From positions 186,001 to 250,000 of the forward strand of contig MKUL01000037.1 in NCBI GenBank assembly GCA_001897795.1: DNA of 64,000 nt. The letters are read 5' to 3'. The notes beneath the pieces were generated by a model, which searched no databases, was not told the origin of the DNA, and was given only the letters and a program-made list of their open reading frames with translations. The position numbers were made by a program, and so were the translations under genes. Position 1 is the stretch's first letter. Each line of letters opens with the position of its first letter. This DNA is from Alphaproteobacteria bacterium 41-28. GTDB taxonomy: Bacteria; Pseudomonadota; Alphaproteobacteria; UBA9655. This document shows positions 52,611 to 64,000 of this stretch, one piece after another.

Positions 52611-53428
52611 TGAAGAAATTCTTAAGACCAAGGAACCTCCTCGTCTTTGTAGGTCTCAGCTCTTTTATCGGCTTCATGCTCTTCTTATTCTTTGAAGCGT
52701 ATTTCAGCGGAAATTTCCGTACCACCCAAGATAAAATCTGGTCAACCCAACAGGTTAATTTGACAGGATTAAGAGAAATGAGGGCTTCTGGAGGGACGTC
52801 CGTACGTTTTCCTGATCTCAAAAGAAAACTAAGCCACGTCAAAGAGAATATCCTCATTGTTGATGGCATCAATGAATTTCACGGTTATGTGAAGGGTATT
52901 CCCTCAACTTTTTTTGCTTATCCAAATCCACACCCTCACTGGAAATACCATATTAGGCGATGGGTTTTTACAGGAACCACGGCCGTGCGGTCAGATCTTG
53001 TCATTCCTGAGTCAGAAGAAGCAAAGAAGAATGGCTTTTTATATGCCCATCTCAAAGTGGGAAGTAAATTTATATCTTCAGATGAAACGATTGATGCTGT
53101 TGTAAATTTCTTCGATTCCCTTCCAAAAGACGCATGGGTCCATTTTCATTGTCATTATGGCAAAGGGAGAACCTCGATCATGCTCATCATGTATGACATA
53201 TTCAAAAACGCACCCCATGTGTCCTTGAATGACATTGTTAAACGTCAGCATCTCTTAGGGTCAGAAGATTTATTGAATACGGTTGTCTGGAGAAAAGGAA
53301 GCTATACAAAAGAGCAGCTTCTGGATCGAGCAGCCTTCATCACAGCTTTTTATAATTTCATTTGTCAGCGGAAAGCGGGGGAAATTCAAAAATGGTCGAC
53401 GTGGAAACGCATAGCTCCTCCTCGCTAA
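52607..53428 (+). CDS. PTP-like phytase-family phosphatase, array member 6
   Basis: 273 residues; its ATGATG start overlaps the stop of member 5. Membrane segment LLVFVGLSSFIGFMLFLFF; FRTTQDKI; LTGLREMRASGG; LIVDGINEFHGYVKGIP; P-loop H-C182-HYGKG-R-T-S; KRQHLLGSEDLL. The end diverges to GEIQKWSTWKR. Pre-P-loop segment VGSKFISSDETID. Last gene of the array; no clear terminator follows. Confidence 0.84.
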   Translation: MMKKFLRPRNLLVFVGLSSFIGFMLFLFFEAYFSGNFRTTQDKIWSTQQVNLTGLREMRASGGTSVRFPDLKRKLSHVKENILIVDGINEFHGYVKGIPSTFFAYPNPHPHWKYHIRRWVFTGTTAVRSDLVIPESEEAKKNGFLYAHLKVGSKFISSDETIDAVVNFFDSLPKDAWVHFHCHYGKGRTSIMLIMYDIFKNAPHVSLNDIVKRQHLLGSEDLLNTVVWRKGSYTKEQLLDRAAFITAFYNFICQRKAGEIQKWSTWKRIAPPR

Positions 53429-53466
53429 GGATTGTAAGGCCAGATTTTTCTAATAATACGATTAGC

Positions 53467-53883
53467 TCAATGCCAGATCGTGCCACCAGCCATCTCGGTA
53501 GCGCGTTTAAGATATTTGTCAAAAGTTGCGAGCGGTAAAGAACGACGAAGAGACAACTCTAAGTAAGTTGCATCATATAATGTTAAGCCATAGCGTTCTG
53601 CTAAGTCCATTGTTTCTAACCAAGCGTTTTGAGTTGTCAGCGTATCAACAATAATAGGAAGCTCTGTAAGAGTATAAAGTGCTTTATGACGTTGTTCTGA
53701 TGAGATACGCTTATTGCGTTCGGCAATAAGCAGAACATTACCAACTTCTAATGACCACAATGAAGGGACAATCGCTCCCATTTCAACAACTCGGTCAAGA
53801 ACACGAGCTCCAAAAGATTCATCTGGCATAAGCCAGGAGATAGCAGCAGAACAATCACGAACAAAAGCAGCCCAAACTAACAC
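53467..53883 (-). CDS. vapC: PIN-domain ribonuclease toxin (VapC family)
   Basis: 138 residues from GTG 53883, which overlaps the antitoxin stop by seven bases. PIN acidic residues are visible in VRDCSAAISW, SLEVGNVL, LYDATYLELS and ATFDKYLK. VapC toxins cleave specific RNAs with Mg2+ or Mn2+. The frame extends further upstream inside the antitoxin gene, but this start fits the family. Second gene of a type II toxin-antitoxin pair, opposite to the phosphatase array. Confidence 0.88.
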   Translation of the reverse strand: MLVWAAFVRDCSAAISWLMPDESFGARVLDRVVEMGAIVPSLWSLEVGNVLLIAERNKRISSEQRHKALYTLTELPIIVDTLTTQNAWLETMDLAERYGLTLYDATYLELSLRRSLPLATFDKYLKRATEMAGGTIWH

Positions 53884-54146
53884 CTTCCTATATCTCGATA
53901 ACTGTTCCATTCATCCCAAACAAATGGACCAAGCTTCATCTCTTTAGCAAGATTGCGAAGGCGCAAGCCAGCTGCTTTTACAGATTCTGAATTGGGTGTT
54001 GTACCTGCGGGAACAATCTTAGCAACAGTCTTACCATGGCGCGTAATAAAAATATCTTCCCCATGCATGGCACGCTCGATAAGCTCTCCAAATTGTGTTT
54101 TTGCTTCGAAAAAATCAATACAATTTTGCATCTTTATATTGTCCAT
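53877..54146 (-). CDS. Phd/VapB-type antitoxin
   Basis: 89 residues. AKTQFGELIERAMHGEDIFI then TRHGKTVAKIVP is the Phd/YefM fold; the C-terminal tail (RNLAKEMKLGPFVWDEWNSY) would neutralise the PIN toxin. It precedes and overlaps vapC. A later ATG (five codons in) is possible as start. Confidence 0.87.
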   Translation of the reverse strand: MDNIKMQNCIDFFEAKTQFGELIERAMHGEDIFITRHGKTVAKIVPAGTTPNSESVKAAGLRLRNLAKEMKLGPFVWDEWNSYRDIGRC

Positions 54147-54334
54147 CTCGTCTATTATCTAGTTTACCAAATCTGGATCTTCTTTACAGGGGCTTTTTAT
54201 AAAAGAGGCCAAACTCTGTGACGGTTTGGTTTTGGGTAAAGGTTCCTTTTTTAATATACAAAACGCTTGACTATATTAATTTTTGAATTATATGTAAGAT
54301 ATGTTATTTAAATAATTATTTGAAAAGTTGTATC

Positions 54335-55486
54335 ATGCATTATCGTAAATTCTATTATTCCATACTCGCTTCGGTTTGCTTGCTAGGGTCAACTTCTGTA
54401 CTTCTTGCTATGGAAGATCAGGACGAGACACCTTCTCATCCTTCTACTTTTCACACTTTAAGCGGTGAAGAATACGAACAAATATTATCAAGCCTGAATA
54501 ACCTAACTACCGCTTCTGAAAAAGAAGAATCTGACTCGGAATTAGAAGAAGACGAATCTGACTCAGAAAACGCTTGGTCGGTGGAAGAGAGGGACAAGGT
54601 AGAATCAAAGCGGAAACTCGAACGGCTCAAGTCAAGATATCCTTATGGATTAATTCCTGCTAAAGACTTAGCCCCGAAAACTGGAGCTGGTTATAGATTG
54701 GGATGCTTTTTGGGTGCTGACTTTAGGGAGGATGAATCCTATGCATCTGCAGCAGTTGGCAACACAATTAGTGATTCAAACCCTTGCAGTGTAAGACTTT
54801 TGAAGGAGATTGAACCTGGATTTAAAGTCCTCGATATAGGATGTTCTTATGGCATCCAGATCTTCCCCCTTTTGCATAAGGGGGCACACGCCGTCGCAAA
54901 CGATAGTGATGCCTACTCACTCACGAATTTTGCTGACTGTCTTAAGCCTGAAGATCATAAGAAAGTACATATTAGCTATGGTAAATTTCCAGAAGAAACA
55001 AGCTTTCCTCCTAACCACTTTGACGCCGTTACGATGTATTATGTCATACACTATATGAAACCTAAGGAAATTAAAGCGTCTTTCAAGAAGTTCCATGAAA
55101 TTTTAAAACCAAATGGCAAAGTTTATATAATGACTTTATCACCTTTTTCCAGAACCTTCGGATGGTATACCAATCGCGCATTACTAAATCAAAAAAAAGG
55201 CCATGAATGGCCTGGAGAGATAGCGGACTGGGCACAAGTATGGACAGAAGTCACTGGACAACCTAAAGAAAATCTCCCTGAAACAGGACTTCCCAATTAC
55301 ATGCATCCCCAATTTCAGGAGACACTTATGAGAGAAGCCTTTAATTCTGGTTTCATGATTGAGGCTTTAGGTTATTGTGGCATAAGTCAGGAAGAGAACC
55401 GTGAGTTAGCAGAACTAAAGAAGAAGAATCTGCCCACAGGTTGTTTGGGAAGAAGTGCCGCATATCTGATCGCTCAAAAAAAGTAG
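54335..55486 (+). CDS. SAM-dependent methyltransferase with a signal peptide
   Basis: About 383 residues. A Sec-type leader (YYSILASVCLLGSTSVLLA, cut before MEDQDE) precedes an acidic linker (KEESDSELEEDESDSEN) and a class I methyltransferase domain: motif I KVLDIGCSYGIQ, acidic end of strand 2 VANDSDAY, motif IV HFDAVTMYYVIHYM, motif post-I ILKPNGKVYIMTLSP. Class I methyltransferases use cytosolic SAM, so export implies action in another compartment, possibly the host cell (inference). Start chosen at ATG 54335; a TTG 15 bases upstream has no better support. Confidence 0.82.
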   Translation: MHYRKFYYSILASVCLLGSTSVLLAMEDQDETPSHPSTFHTLSGEEYEQILSSLNNLTTASEKEESDSELEEDESDSENAWSVEERDKVESKRKLERLKSRYPYGLIPAKDLAPKTGAGYRLGCFLGADFREDESYASAAVGNTISDSNPCSVRLLKEIEPGFKVLDIGCSYGIQIFPLLHKGAHAVANDSDAYSLTNFADCLKPEDHKKVHISYGKFPEETSFPPNHFDAVTMYYVIHYMKPKEIKASFKKFHEILKPNGKVYIMTLSPFSRTFGWYTNRALLNQKKGHEWPGEIADWAQVWTEVTGQPKENLPETGLPNYMHPQFQETLMREAFNSGFMIEALGYCGISQEENRELAELKKKNLPTGCLGRSAAYLIAQKK

Positions 55487-55789
55487 TGACCTTATAATTG
55501 ATTGGAAGAGGGACTATTTTTATTCAGATCCTCTTGTGCATCATTCTCACTCACAAAAGCAGCTTCAGCCACGCTTCCTCAAAGAAAATCATAACGGTTA
55601 ATGCTTCTCATAGACGTCCTTTCGATGTCCAATCCCCAAGACGAGTGGGAGAGATCGTCATTGCAAGGTTCCGTAGGAACCGAAGCAATCTCTTTATTTT
55701 AAAATACAAAATGTTTCGCGTGAAACAATTTGTCTAACCGTTCCCCGTCCTTGCGAACCCTGCGAAAGCAGGGTGAAGCAATCCATTTT
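55487..55789. repeat. Intergenic region with two palindromic repeats
   Basis: GAGATCGTCATTGC...GAAGCAATCTC with hairpin GGTTCC-GTA-GGAACC (55651-55692), and CGTCCTTGCGAACCCTGC...GCAGGGTGAAGCAATCC (55746-55784). A parS-like site lies between them at 55712-55727. No gene was found in the first 160 bases. Confidence 0.7.
55712..55727. other. parS-like centromere site (one mismatch)
   Basis: TGTTTCGCGTGAAACA against the consensus TGTTTCACGTGAAACA; one change in the central CACGTG. ParB binds such 16-bp palindromes near oriC. Confidence 0.6.
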
Positions 55790-56005
55790 TCATTCATCCG
55801 GGAAGCCAAGGTGCTTCTTTGCTTCTTTTAAGGAAAGATGGGGCCCCTTTTCTTCAAGACGTGAAAGAGCCAATAAATAATCTTCTCGTTCATCTAAAAA
55901 TCTCTCAAGAGCACACTCAACGTAATAACTTTTGGTACGTTTAGTCTTTTGAGAAAGCTCAGAAAGCCTACGTTCCACACTTTCAGAGAGTCTCACAGAT
56001 AACAT
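55790..56005 (-). CDS. Ribbon-helix-helix (CopG-type) DNA-binding protein, orphan antitoxin-like
   Basis: 71 residues. MLSVRLSESVERRLSELSQK then TKRTKSYYVECALERFL is a ribbon-helix-helix domain (strand SVRL, helix, turn with TKS, second helix). The remainder (EEKGPHLSLKEAKKHLGF) resembles the C-terminal arm of RHH antitoxins. The expected RelE-like toxin gene directly downstream is absent; a palindromic repeat sits there instead. RBS AAGGAGATG. Confidence 0.85.
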   Translation of the reverse strand: MLSVRLSESVERRLSELSQKTKRTKSYYVECALERFLDEREDYLLALSRLEEKGPHLSLKEAKKHLGFPDE

Positions 56006-56101
56006 CGTTCATCTCCTTCTTTTCCCGTACTATAATAAATATAACACATGTAATACAAATATGTCAAGTCATACAACTGCTCAAGAAAGAGTCACCATTT
56101 C

Positions 56102-59832
<3,731 letters not shown>

Positions 59833-59945
59833 CGCGTCCTATTTTTAAGTACCATTTCATATATACTCAATCTTGAAGAAGGTGTTAATGGGCAATTCAT
59901 GAAGTATGAAATTTCTTTCACGCCCCTATTCAAGGCATTGTTGGA

Positions 59946-60000
59946 TTTTCTAACAGTTGATGTTGACTTTTCTAACAGTTGATGTTAGATTTCCTAACAT
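59946..60000. promoter_or_regulatory. Operator-like direct and inverted repeats before the DUF4143 ATPase
   Basis: TTTTCTAACAGTTGATGTT is repeated perfectly at 59946-59964 and 59968-59986 (22-base period), followed by TTTCCTAACAT next to the start codon. The second copy contains the palindrome CTAACA-GTTGA-TGTTAG (59972-59988). Position at the start codon suggests repression of the gene. Confidence 0.6.
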
Positions 60001-61258
60001 GAGTGATAAATCCTTTAAGCGATGGTTAACCCCCATCCTTTATGATTGCTTGAAAGCAGCTCCAGCTGTGTTCGTTAATGGACCCCGCCAAGCGGGTAAA
60101 AGTACTTTGGTCAAACAACTTGCGACACAACTCATCAACGCTAGCTATATTAGTTTGGATGACCTTAACGCTCGTGCTGCAGCTGAGAATGATCCTTTGG
60201 CTTTTCTTAGGCAATTTGATGGTCCAGTCATCGTTGATGAGGTGCAATTGGTGCCAAGTTTATTCCGATCGATTAAGTTGCTGATTGACGAAATGCGCCA
60301 GGAAAGTCGGAAAGCAGCGAATGGGCGGTTCATTCTGACGGGCTCGGCCAATATTATGGCACTCCCTGAGTTGTCTGATGCCTTAGTGGGACGAGCTCGG
60401 ATTTTGACTCTCTTGCCTTTAGGTATGGGTGAATACGTTAATCGGCAGCCTGTTATTGAGCGTCTCTTTGAAAATGGTCTAAGCTTATCCTCAAATCAAA
60501 TCTATGAAGAATTTCTTCTTGAAAATTGGATCTATAAAGCCACCTTTCCAGAAGTTGCCCTTATGCCCACCAAAGAGCGTGAAGGATGGTATCAATATTA
60601 TATCACAACAATCCTTCAGCGAGACGTGCGCCAGCTCGCCGAAATTGATAAGATCTCAGCACTCCCCCATCTTTTAAAAGTGCTTGCCTTGCGGATGGCG
60701 AGTCTGATTAATGATTCGTCGACAGCTCGTGACGTTGGGCTTAACGCAATGACCTACCGGCGTTATCGAACGCTTCTTCAGGGGGTTTTTTTAGTAACAA
60801 CACTACCTCCGTGGTTTCGCAATATCGGCAAAACGTTACTTAAATCACCAAAACTGTTCTTTTATGATACGGGACTTCTTTCCCATTTGCTTGATATTGC
60901 GCCTCAGAAGCTTAAGGAATCTCAATCACCCCTTTATGGGCATCTGGTTGAAAATTTCGTCGCAACAGAGCTGATGAAGCAAATGACCCTTCTCTCAAAG
61001 TTAACCCTCTATCACTACCGTACGAAAGATGGACGAGAGGTGGATTTTGTCCTCGAAGGACCGATGGGTAAACTTGTTGGTTTTGAAGTTAAAGCGCGCT
61101 CCTCGGTAACGGCCGATGATTTTGCTGGCCTAAAATCACTTAAAGAAGCAGCTGGTGATGATTTTAAGCATGGAATTGTATTATACACCGGTAAAACTGT
61201 ACTCGCTTTCGGTACTGATATGGTAGCGGTGCCCATAACAGCCCTGATGGGAGAATAA
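59999..61258 (+). CDS. AAA ATPase with DUF4143 domain
   Basis: About 419 residues from ATG 59999. Walker A NGPRQAGKSTLVKQLA (about residue 28), Walker B PVIVDEVQLVP and sensor ILTGSAN form the AAA_14 domain. The DUF4143 part follows, ending in a PD-(D/E)XK-like core (HYRTKDGREVDFVLEG, GFEVKARSSV). Such proteins are widespread, repeat-expanded in host-associated bacteria, and sometimes linked to toxin-antitoxin-like or defence functions; no defined role. Stands alone behind repeat operators. Confidence 0.88.
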   Translation: MSDKSFKRWLTPILYDCLKAAPAVFVNGPRQAGKSTLVKQLATQLINASYISLDDLNARAAAENDPLAFLRQFDGPVIVDEVQLVPSLFRSIKLLIDEMRQESRKAANGRFILTGSANIMALPELSDALVGRARILTLLPLGMGEYVNRQPVIERLFENGLSLSSNQIYEEFLLENWIYKATFPEVALMPTKEREGWYQYYITTILQRDVRQLAEIDKISALPHLLKVLALRMASLINDSSTARDVGLNAMTYRRYRTLLQGVFLVTTLPPWFRNIGKTLLKSPKLFFYDTGLLSHLLDIAPQKLKESQSPLYGHLVENFVATELMKQMTLLSKLTLYHYRTKDGREVDFVLEGPMGKLVGFEVKARSSVTADDFAGLKSLKEAAGDDFKHGIVLYTGKTVLAFGTDMVAVPITALMGE

Positions 61259-61261
61259 GAA

Positions 61262-61430
61262 AGATTGCTTCGGGCTAACGCCCTCGCAATGACGATCACC
61301 CACAACCGTCATTGCGAGCCCTCTAAAAGGGCGAAGCAATCTCTTGCCAATACACAAAAATTGTTTCACGTGAAACATTCTTCGAAGGTTCAATGAGATT
61401 GCTTCGGGCGATCGCCCTCGCAATGACGGT
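61262..61430. repeat. Three palindromic repeat copies around a parS site
   Basis: GATTGCTTCGGGCTAACGCC followed by CTCGCAATGACG, then the inverted CGTCATTGCGAGCCCTCTAA followed by AAGGGCGAAGCAATCT, and a third copy GAGATTGCTTCGGGCGATCG followed by CCCTCGCAATGACG. A perfect parS sits between the second and third. Confidence 0.8.
61362..61377. other. parS centromere site, perfect, intergenic
   Basis: TGTTTCACGTGAAACA, 16 of 16 to consensus, within a cluster of palindromic repeats. Confidence 0.85.
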
Positions 61431-61433
61431 AAC

Positions 61434-61829
61434 TTAGTTAAGTTGACTTCCCCATGTGCGCAAGAGGTGATCCATCAACTCATCATAAGTTAAGTGTGGT
61501 GCAGCATCTTTTGCTGACCCTAGTACGGGTTGTTCTTGTTTAAAGGTGTCTCTTAAGGCTGGCTTATTGGATCGCTTTTTTGATGGGACATCGAATCTTA
61601 GGGGTGTCTCCTCTGCATTAGCTGAAGCGTTTTTATAGTAAATTCTTGAAAACTTCGCAGCTTGCACGATGTTTCTAAGTTGTTCTTTAGAGAGCTTATG
61701 GGAGACCCAAGGTCGCAACCTACCTTCTGTTGATTCTTCCTTCATCAGATCTATAGATCGTGCTTGGGTTGGAAGTTCAGAGAGGATTAATCCGGTAAAA
61801 GCTGCGAAAATCATAAGTATTTTAGACAT
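61434..61829 (-). CDS. Small exported hypothetical protein
   Basis: About 131 residues from ATG 61829, preceded by GAGGTGTTAT; an ATG four codons upstream is the alternative. The signal peptide MSKILMIFAAFTGLILSELP is probably cut near TQA/RSI. The mature part is basic with a helical section (KLSKEQLRNIVQAAKFSRIY) and ends LTYDELMDHLLRTWGSQLN. No family recognised. Confidence 0.65.
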   Translation of the reverse strand: MSKILMIFAAFTGLILSELPTQARSIDLMKEESTEGRLRPWVSHKLSKEQLRNIVQAAKFSRIYYKNASANAEETPLRFDVPSKKRSNKPALRDTFKQEQPVLGSAKDAAPHLTYDELMDHLLRTWGSQLN

Positions 61830-61902
61830 ATAACACCTCATTTTTAATTGTCCGATAAAATAGAGTAAAATAACTTTAATACCCTGTCAAAGAAAATTAT
61901 TT

Positions 61903-62697
61903 TTACTCATTCTTACCCTTCTTCGCAAAACTCTCAATCATGGGCAAGAGCTCAATGGGTAGAGGAAAAACAATGGTAGAGTTATTTTCTTCTGCAATCG
62001 ATCCTAAGGTCTGGAGATAGCGCAACACCATCGTTTGGGGTTGTTTGGCGAGCACTTGTGCGGCCTTGAGAAGTTTTTCTGAGGCCTGATATTCACCTTC
62101 CGCATGAATGACTTTTGCACGGCGATCTCGTTCGGCTTCCGCTTGCTTGGCGATCGCGCGAATCATGCTTTCATCAAGGTCCACCTGTTTAATTTCAACG
62201 TTTGTAACCTTGATCCCCCAAGCTTTTGTTTGCTCATCCAAAATGTTCTGCAACGACGCATTGAGCTTTTCCCGCTCGGCAAGAATAGAGTCAAGCTCAT
62301 GTTGACCAAGAACGGACCTTAAAGTGGTCTGCGCCAATTGGCTGGTGGCCTCAAAGAAATCCTCGACATTAATAATAGCTCTTTGTGGATCGATGACACG
62401 AAAATATAAAACCGCATTGACTTGAAGGGAGACGTTATCTCGTGAGATGACTTCTTGGGTCGGGACATTGAGGACGACGACTCGTAAATCCACACGAATC
62501 ATTTTTTGAACGATGGGAAAAACAAGGATGAGTCCCGGACCTTTTACTTTCCAAAATCTTCCAAGGGTGAAGATGACTCCTCTTTCAAATTCCCAGAGAA
62601 TACGGAAACTTCTAAAGATAATGAGGAGGACGATGACCCCAATAACGCTGAAAAAGACAAAAGTATTTGAAAAATCCCCCGATGAAACTTCATGCAT
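61903..62697 (-). CDS. SPFH/stomatin-like membrane protein (slipin)
   Basis: 264 residues. One N-terminal membrane segment ([18 protein letters not shown]), then the band-7 domain: [60 protein letters not shown], and the helical [28 protein letters not shown]. Prokaryotic slipins pair with NfeD proteases, as here: the gene starts 19 bases after the nfeD stop. Probably organises membrane microdomains or controls the protease. Confidence 0.93.
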   Translation of the reverse strand: MHEVSSGDFSNTFVFFSVIGVIVLLIIFRSFRILWEFERGVIFTLGRFWKVKGPGLILVFPIVQKMIRVDLRVVVLNVPTQEVISRDNVSLQVNAVLYFRVIDPQRAIINVEDFFEATSQLAQTTLRSVLGQHELDSILAEREKLNASLQNILDEQTKAWGIKVTNVEIKQVDLDESMIRAIAKQAEAERDRRAKVIHAEGEYQASEKLLKAAQVLAKQPQTMVLRYLQTLGSIAEENNSTIVFPLPIELLPMIESFAKKGKNE

Positions 62698-62716
62698 ATT
62701 TAGCTCCTTTCTGGCT

Positions 62717-64000
62717 CTATGGCCTTACAATGAGTTCGAGTCCTTCACATTTTATGATTTCCACAACTTGCCCTTTCTTTAAGGGAAGAGGAGATTGTGC
62801 TTTCCAAAGCTCTCCATCCACTTTGACCCATCCTAACCCTTTGAAATCTTGTTGTACAATAGCCATTCTTCCGCTCAAAGCTTCATAACCACTGACAAGC
62901 TTCCTTCTCCTTGCTTTTAAAGCCAATCCTAGAACGAGTAAGAGGAAGCTTAGAGTTGCCACGCTCATGCCGATGATGAGTCCCCACGGCGTTGCATACC
63001 CTTTTAAATCAAATAAAAGAATGGAGCCAATAATGAAGGCAATGAGGCCACCTCCTCCGAGGACTCCATAACTGGGGATATAAAGCTCAGAGGCAATAAA
63101 AAGAATTCCCGCAACAATTAAAGCAAGGCCGCTGTAATGGATCGGAAGAAGCTGGAAAGCGTAAAGAGCAATCAAAAGAGATATGGTTCCTGCAACGCCG
63201 GGGAGGACATAGCCTGGGTTTAAGAATTCAAAAAAGAGTCCCCAGATCCCAATGATTAACAAAACATATGCGATGCTAGGATCTGTAATCACTTGTAAAA
63301 ATCGGGTGCGCCAATCTGGCTCCCAGACTTCAACTTTAACGTTTTCCGTATGGAGAACTTTGACTTGGTTTTGAACTGCAACCGATCGTCCATTCAGTTG
63401 TTTTAAAAGATCGGGGATATTTTGTGCCACAATATCAATAACGCTCAGCTTAAGGGCTTCATCGGATTGAAGACTGGCTGCCTCTTTGACGGCTTTTTCA
63501 GCCCATTCAGCATTTCGGTGGCGGAGGTGAGCGAGCCCTTTCAGGTAAGCAATGGAATCGCTCAAAACCTTTTTTTGTTCCGTTGATTGCTCCCGCTGTT
63601 TGCTTTCTTTAGATATTTCAGAGCCAAGGACATCCAAGTTGACAGGGGTCGCCGCACCCACATTGGTTGCAGGAGCCATGGCAGCAATATGGCTTGCATA
63701 AAGGATATAGGTTCCTGCGCTCGCCGCCCGCGATCCTTCTGGGGCGACATATGTCACAAAAGGAAGGGGTGAGGCGAAAATATCTTTGATAATGTCACGC
63801 ATCGCTCTATCAAAGCCACCTGGGGTGTTAAGTTTTAAAATTACACATTCTGCGTGTTTGGCAGCGGCATGCTCAATTCCTGTGTGAATGTAATCATGGG
63901 TTGCAGGGCCAATCGATCCATCAACCTCAAGAAGAACGACGGTTTCGCTGGCGAGCGCTCCAGGGCTTTGCGTCACAAATAGGAGAGCATATAAGAGAAT
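62717..64000 (-). CDS. nfeD: NfeD-family membrane-bound serine protease (ClpP class), 5' end cut by window
   Basis: At least 427 codons are visible; the frame is still open at base 64000 ([19 protein letters not shown] reads as the end of a signal peptide). N-terminal ClpP/SppA-like protease: [33 protein letters not shown], catalytic Ser in [15 protein letters not shown], and the Lys region [18 protein letters not shown]. Several membrane segments ([15 protein letters not shown] and following) and a C-terminal NfeD OB-fold domain ([28 protein letters not shown]) follow. Works with the adjacent slipin, which its known homologues cleave. Confidence 0.93.
   Translation of the reverse strand: MLLYALLFVTQSPGALASETVVLLEVDGSIGPATHDYIHTGIEHAAAKHAECVILKLNTPGGFDRAMRDIIKDIFASPLPFVTYVAPEGSRAASAGTYILYASHIAAMAPATNVGAATPVNLDVLGSEISKESKQREQSTEQKKVLSDSIAYLKGLAHLRHRNAEWAEKAVKEAASLQSDEALKLSVIDIVAQNIPDLLKQLNGRSVAVQNQVKVLHTENVKVEVWEPDWRTRFLQVITDPSIAYVLLIIGIWGLFFEFLNPGYVLPGVAGTISLLIALYAFQLLPIHYSGLALIVAGILFIASELYIPSYGVLGGGGLIAFIIGSILLFDLKGYATPWGLIIGMSVATLSFLLLVLGLALKARRRKLVSGYEALSGRMAIVQQDFKGLGWVKVDGELWKAQSPLPLKKGQVVEIIKCEGLELIVRP

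Noticed and set aside
55498..55737. 79-codon open frame after the methyltransferase
   Set aside because: Runs through a palindromic repeat and the parS-like site; no family, no good start.

Overview
The window looks like the chromosome of a host-associated alphaproteobacterium, probably an intracellular one of the Holosporales or Rickettsiales type (inference). The reasons are moderate G+C, dense small palindromic repeats of the 'gcttcg...gcaatcc' kind, a DMT-type permease, BrnQ and several MFS carriers that suggest import of metabolites, ubiquinone hydroxylase Coq7, a zf-CHCC (NDUFS6-like) protein, a decayed Rickettsiales-type tra element, and many Sec-exported proteins of unknown function. 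Genetic code 11 fits, since TGA and TAA are both used as stops.

Layout. 1-5 kb: TPP riboswitch and thiamine ABC transporter thiBPQ, then greA. A four-armed palindromic repeat is embedded in the thiB reading frame. 5-10.3 kb: a decayed integrative element between an intact tRNA-Ser(CGA) and a 61-bp copy of the tRNA 3' part. It holds a secreted GST, a traA relaxase remnant, a frameshifted traD, an IS3-family remnant and a 645-residue secreted protein with a nuclease-like motif. 10.7-16.7 kb: accessory genes (exported Cys-rich protein, NUDIX hydrolase, Fic enzyme with upstream repeats, DUF2608 HAD-like protein, large exported Lys/Glu-rich protein). 16.8-30 kb: mostly housekeeping and transport (ilvA, trkH, tRNA-Arg, csp, ampG, peroxiredoxin, yqaA-dsbB-coq7, His-rich lipoprotein, DHA2 exporter). 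30.2-31.5 kb: a G+C-richer segment with a 5'-truncated pyruvate/indolepyruvate decarboxylase. 31.7-46.3 kb: brnQ, a secretin interrupted by one in-frame TGA, a MotA/TolQ-like protein, trmB, a lysine-degradation pair (aldehyde dehydrogenase and glutaryl-CoA dehydrogenase), a Phd/ParE module, and ponA with a long Pro-Ser-Tyr repeat tail, then apaG.

46.5-55.5 kb is the most striking part. After a Sel1-type exported protein come six consecutive, translationally coupled paralogues (48418-53428). Each has one N-terminal membrane segment and a PTP-like inositol-polyphosphatase ('phytase') domain with an HCx5R signature. All six appear to lack the usual general-acid Asp-His of that family. A VapBC pair and a methyltransferase with a signal peptide follow.

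55.7-64 kb: ligA and recN, a DUF4143 ATPase with repeated operator-like sequences, an SPFH protein and an NfeD protease cut by the window edge. Four near-consensus parS centromere sites (two perfect) lie between 55.7 and 61.4 kb, two of them inside ligA and recN. This suggests the replication origin is not far away.

All calls come from reading the sequence; no database search was run.
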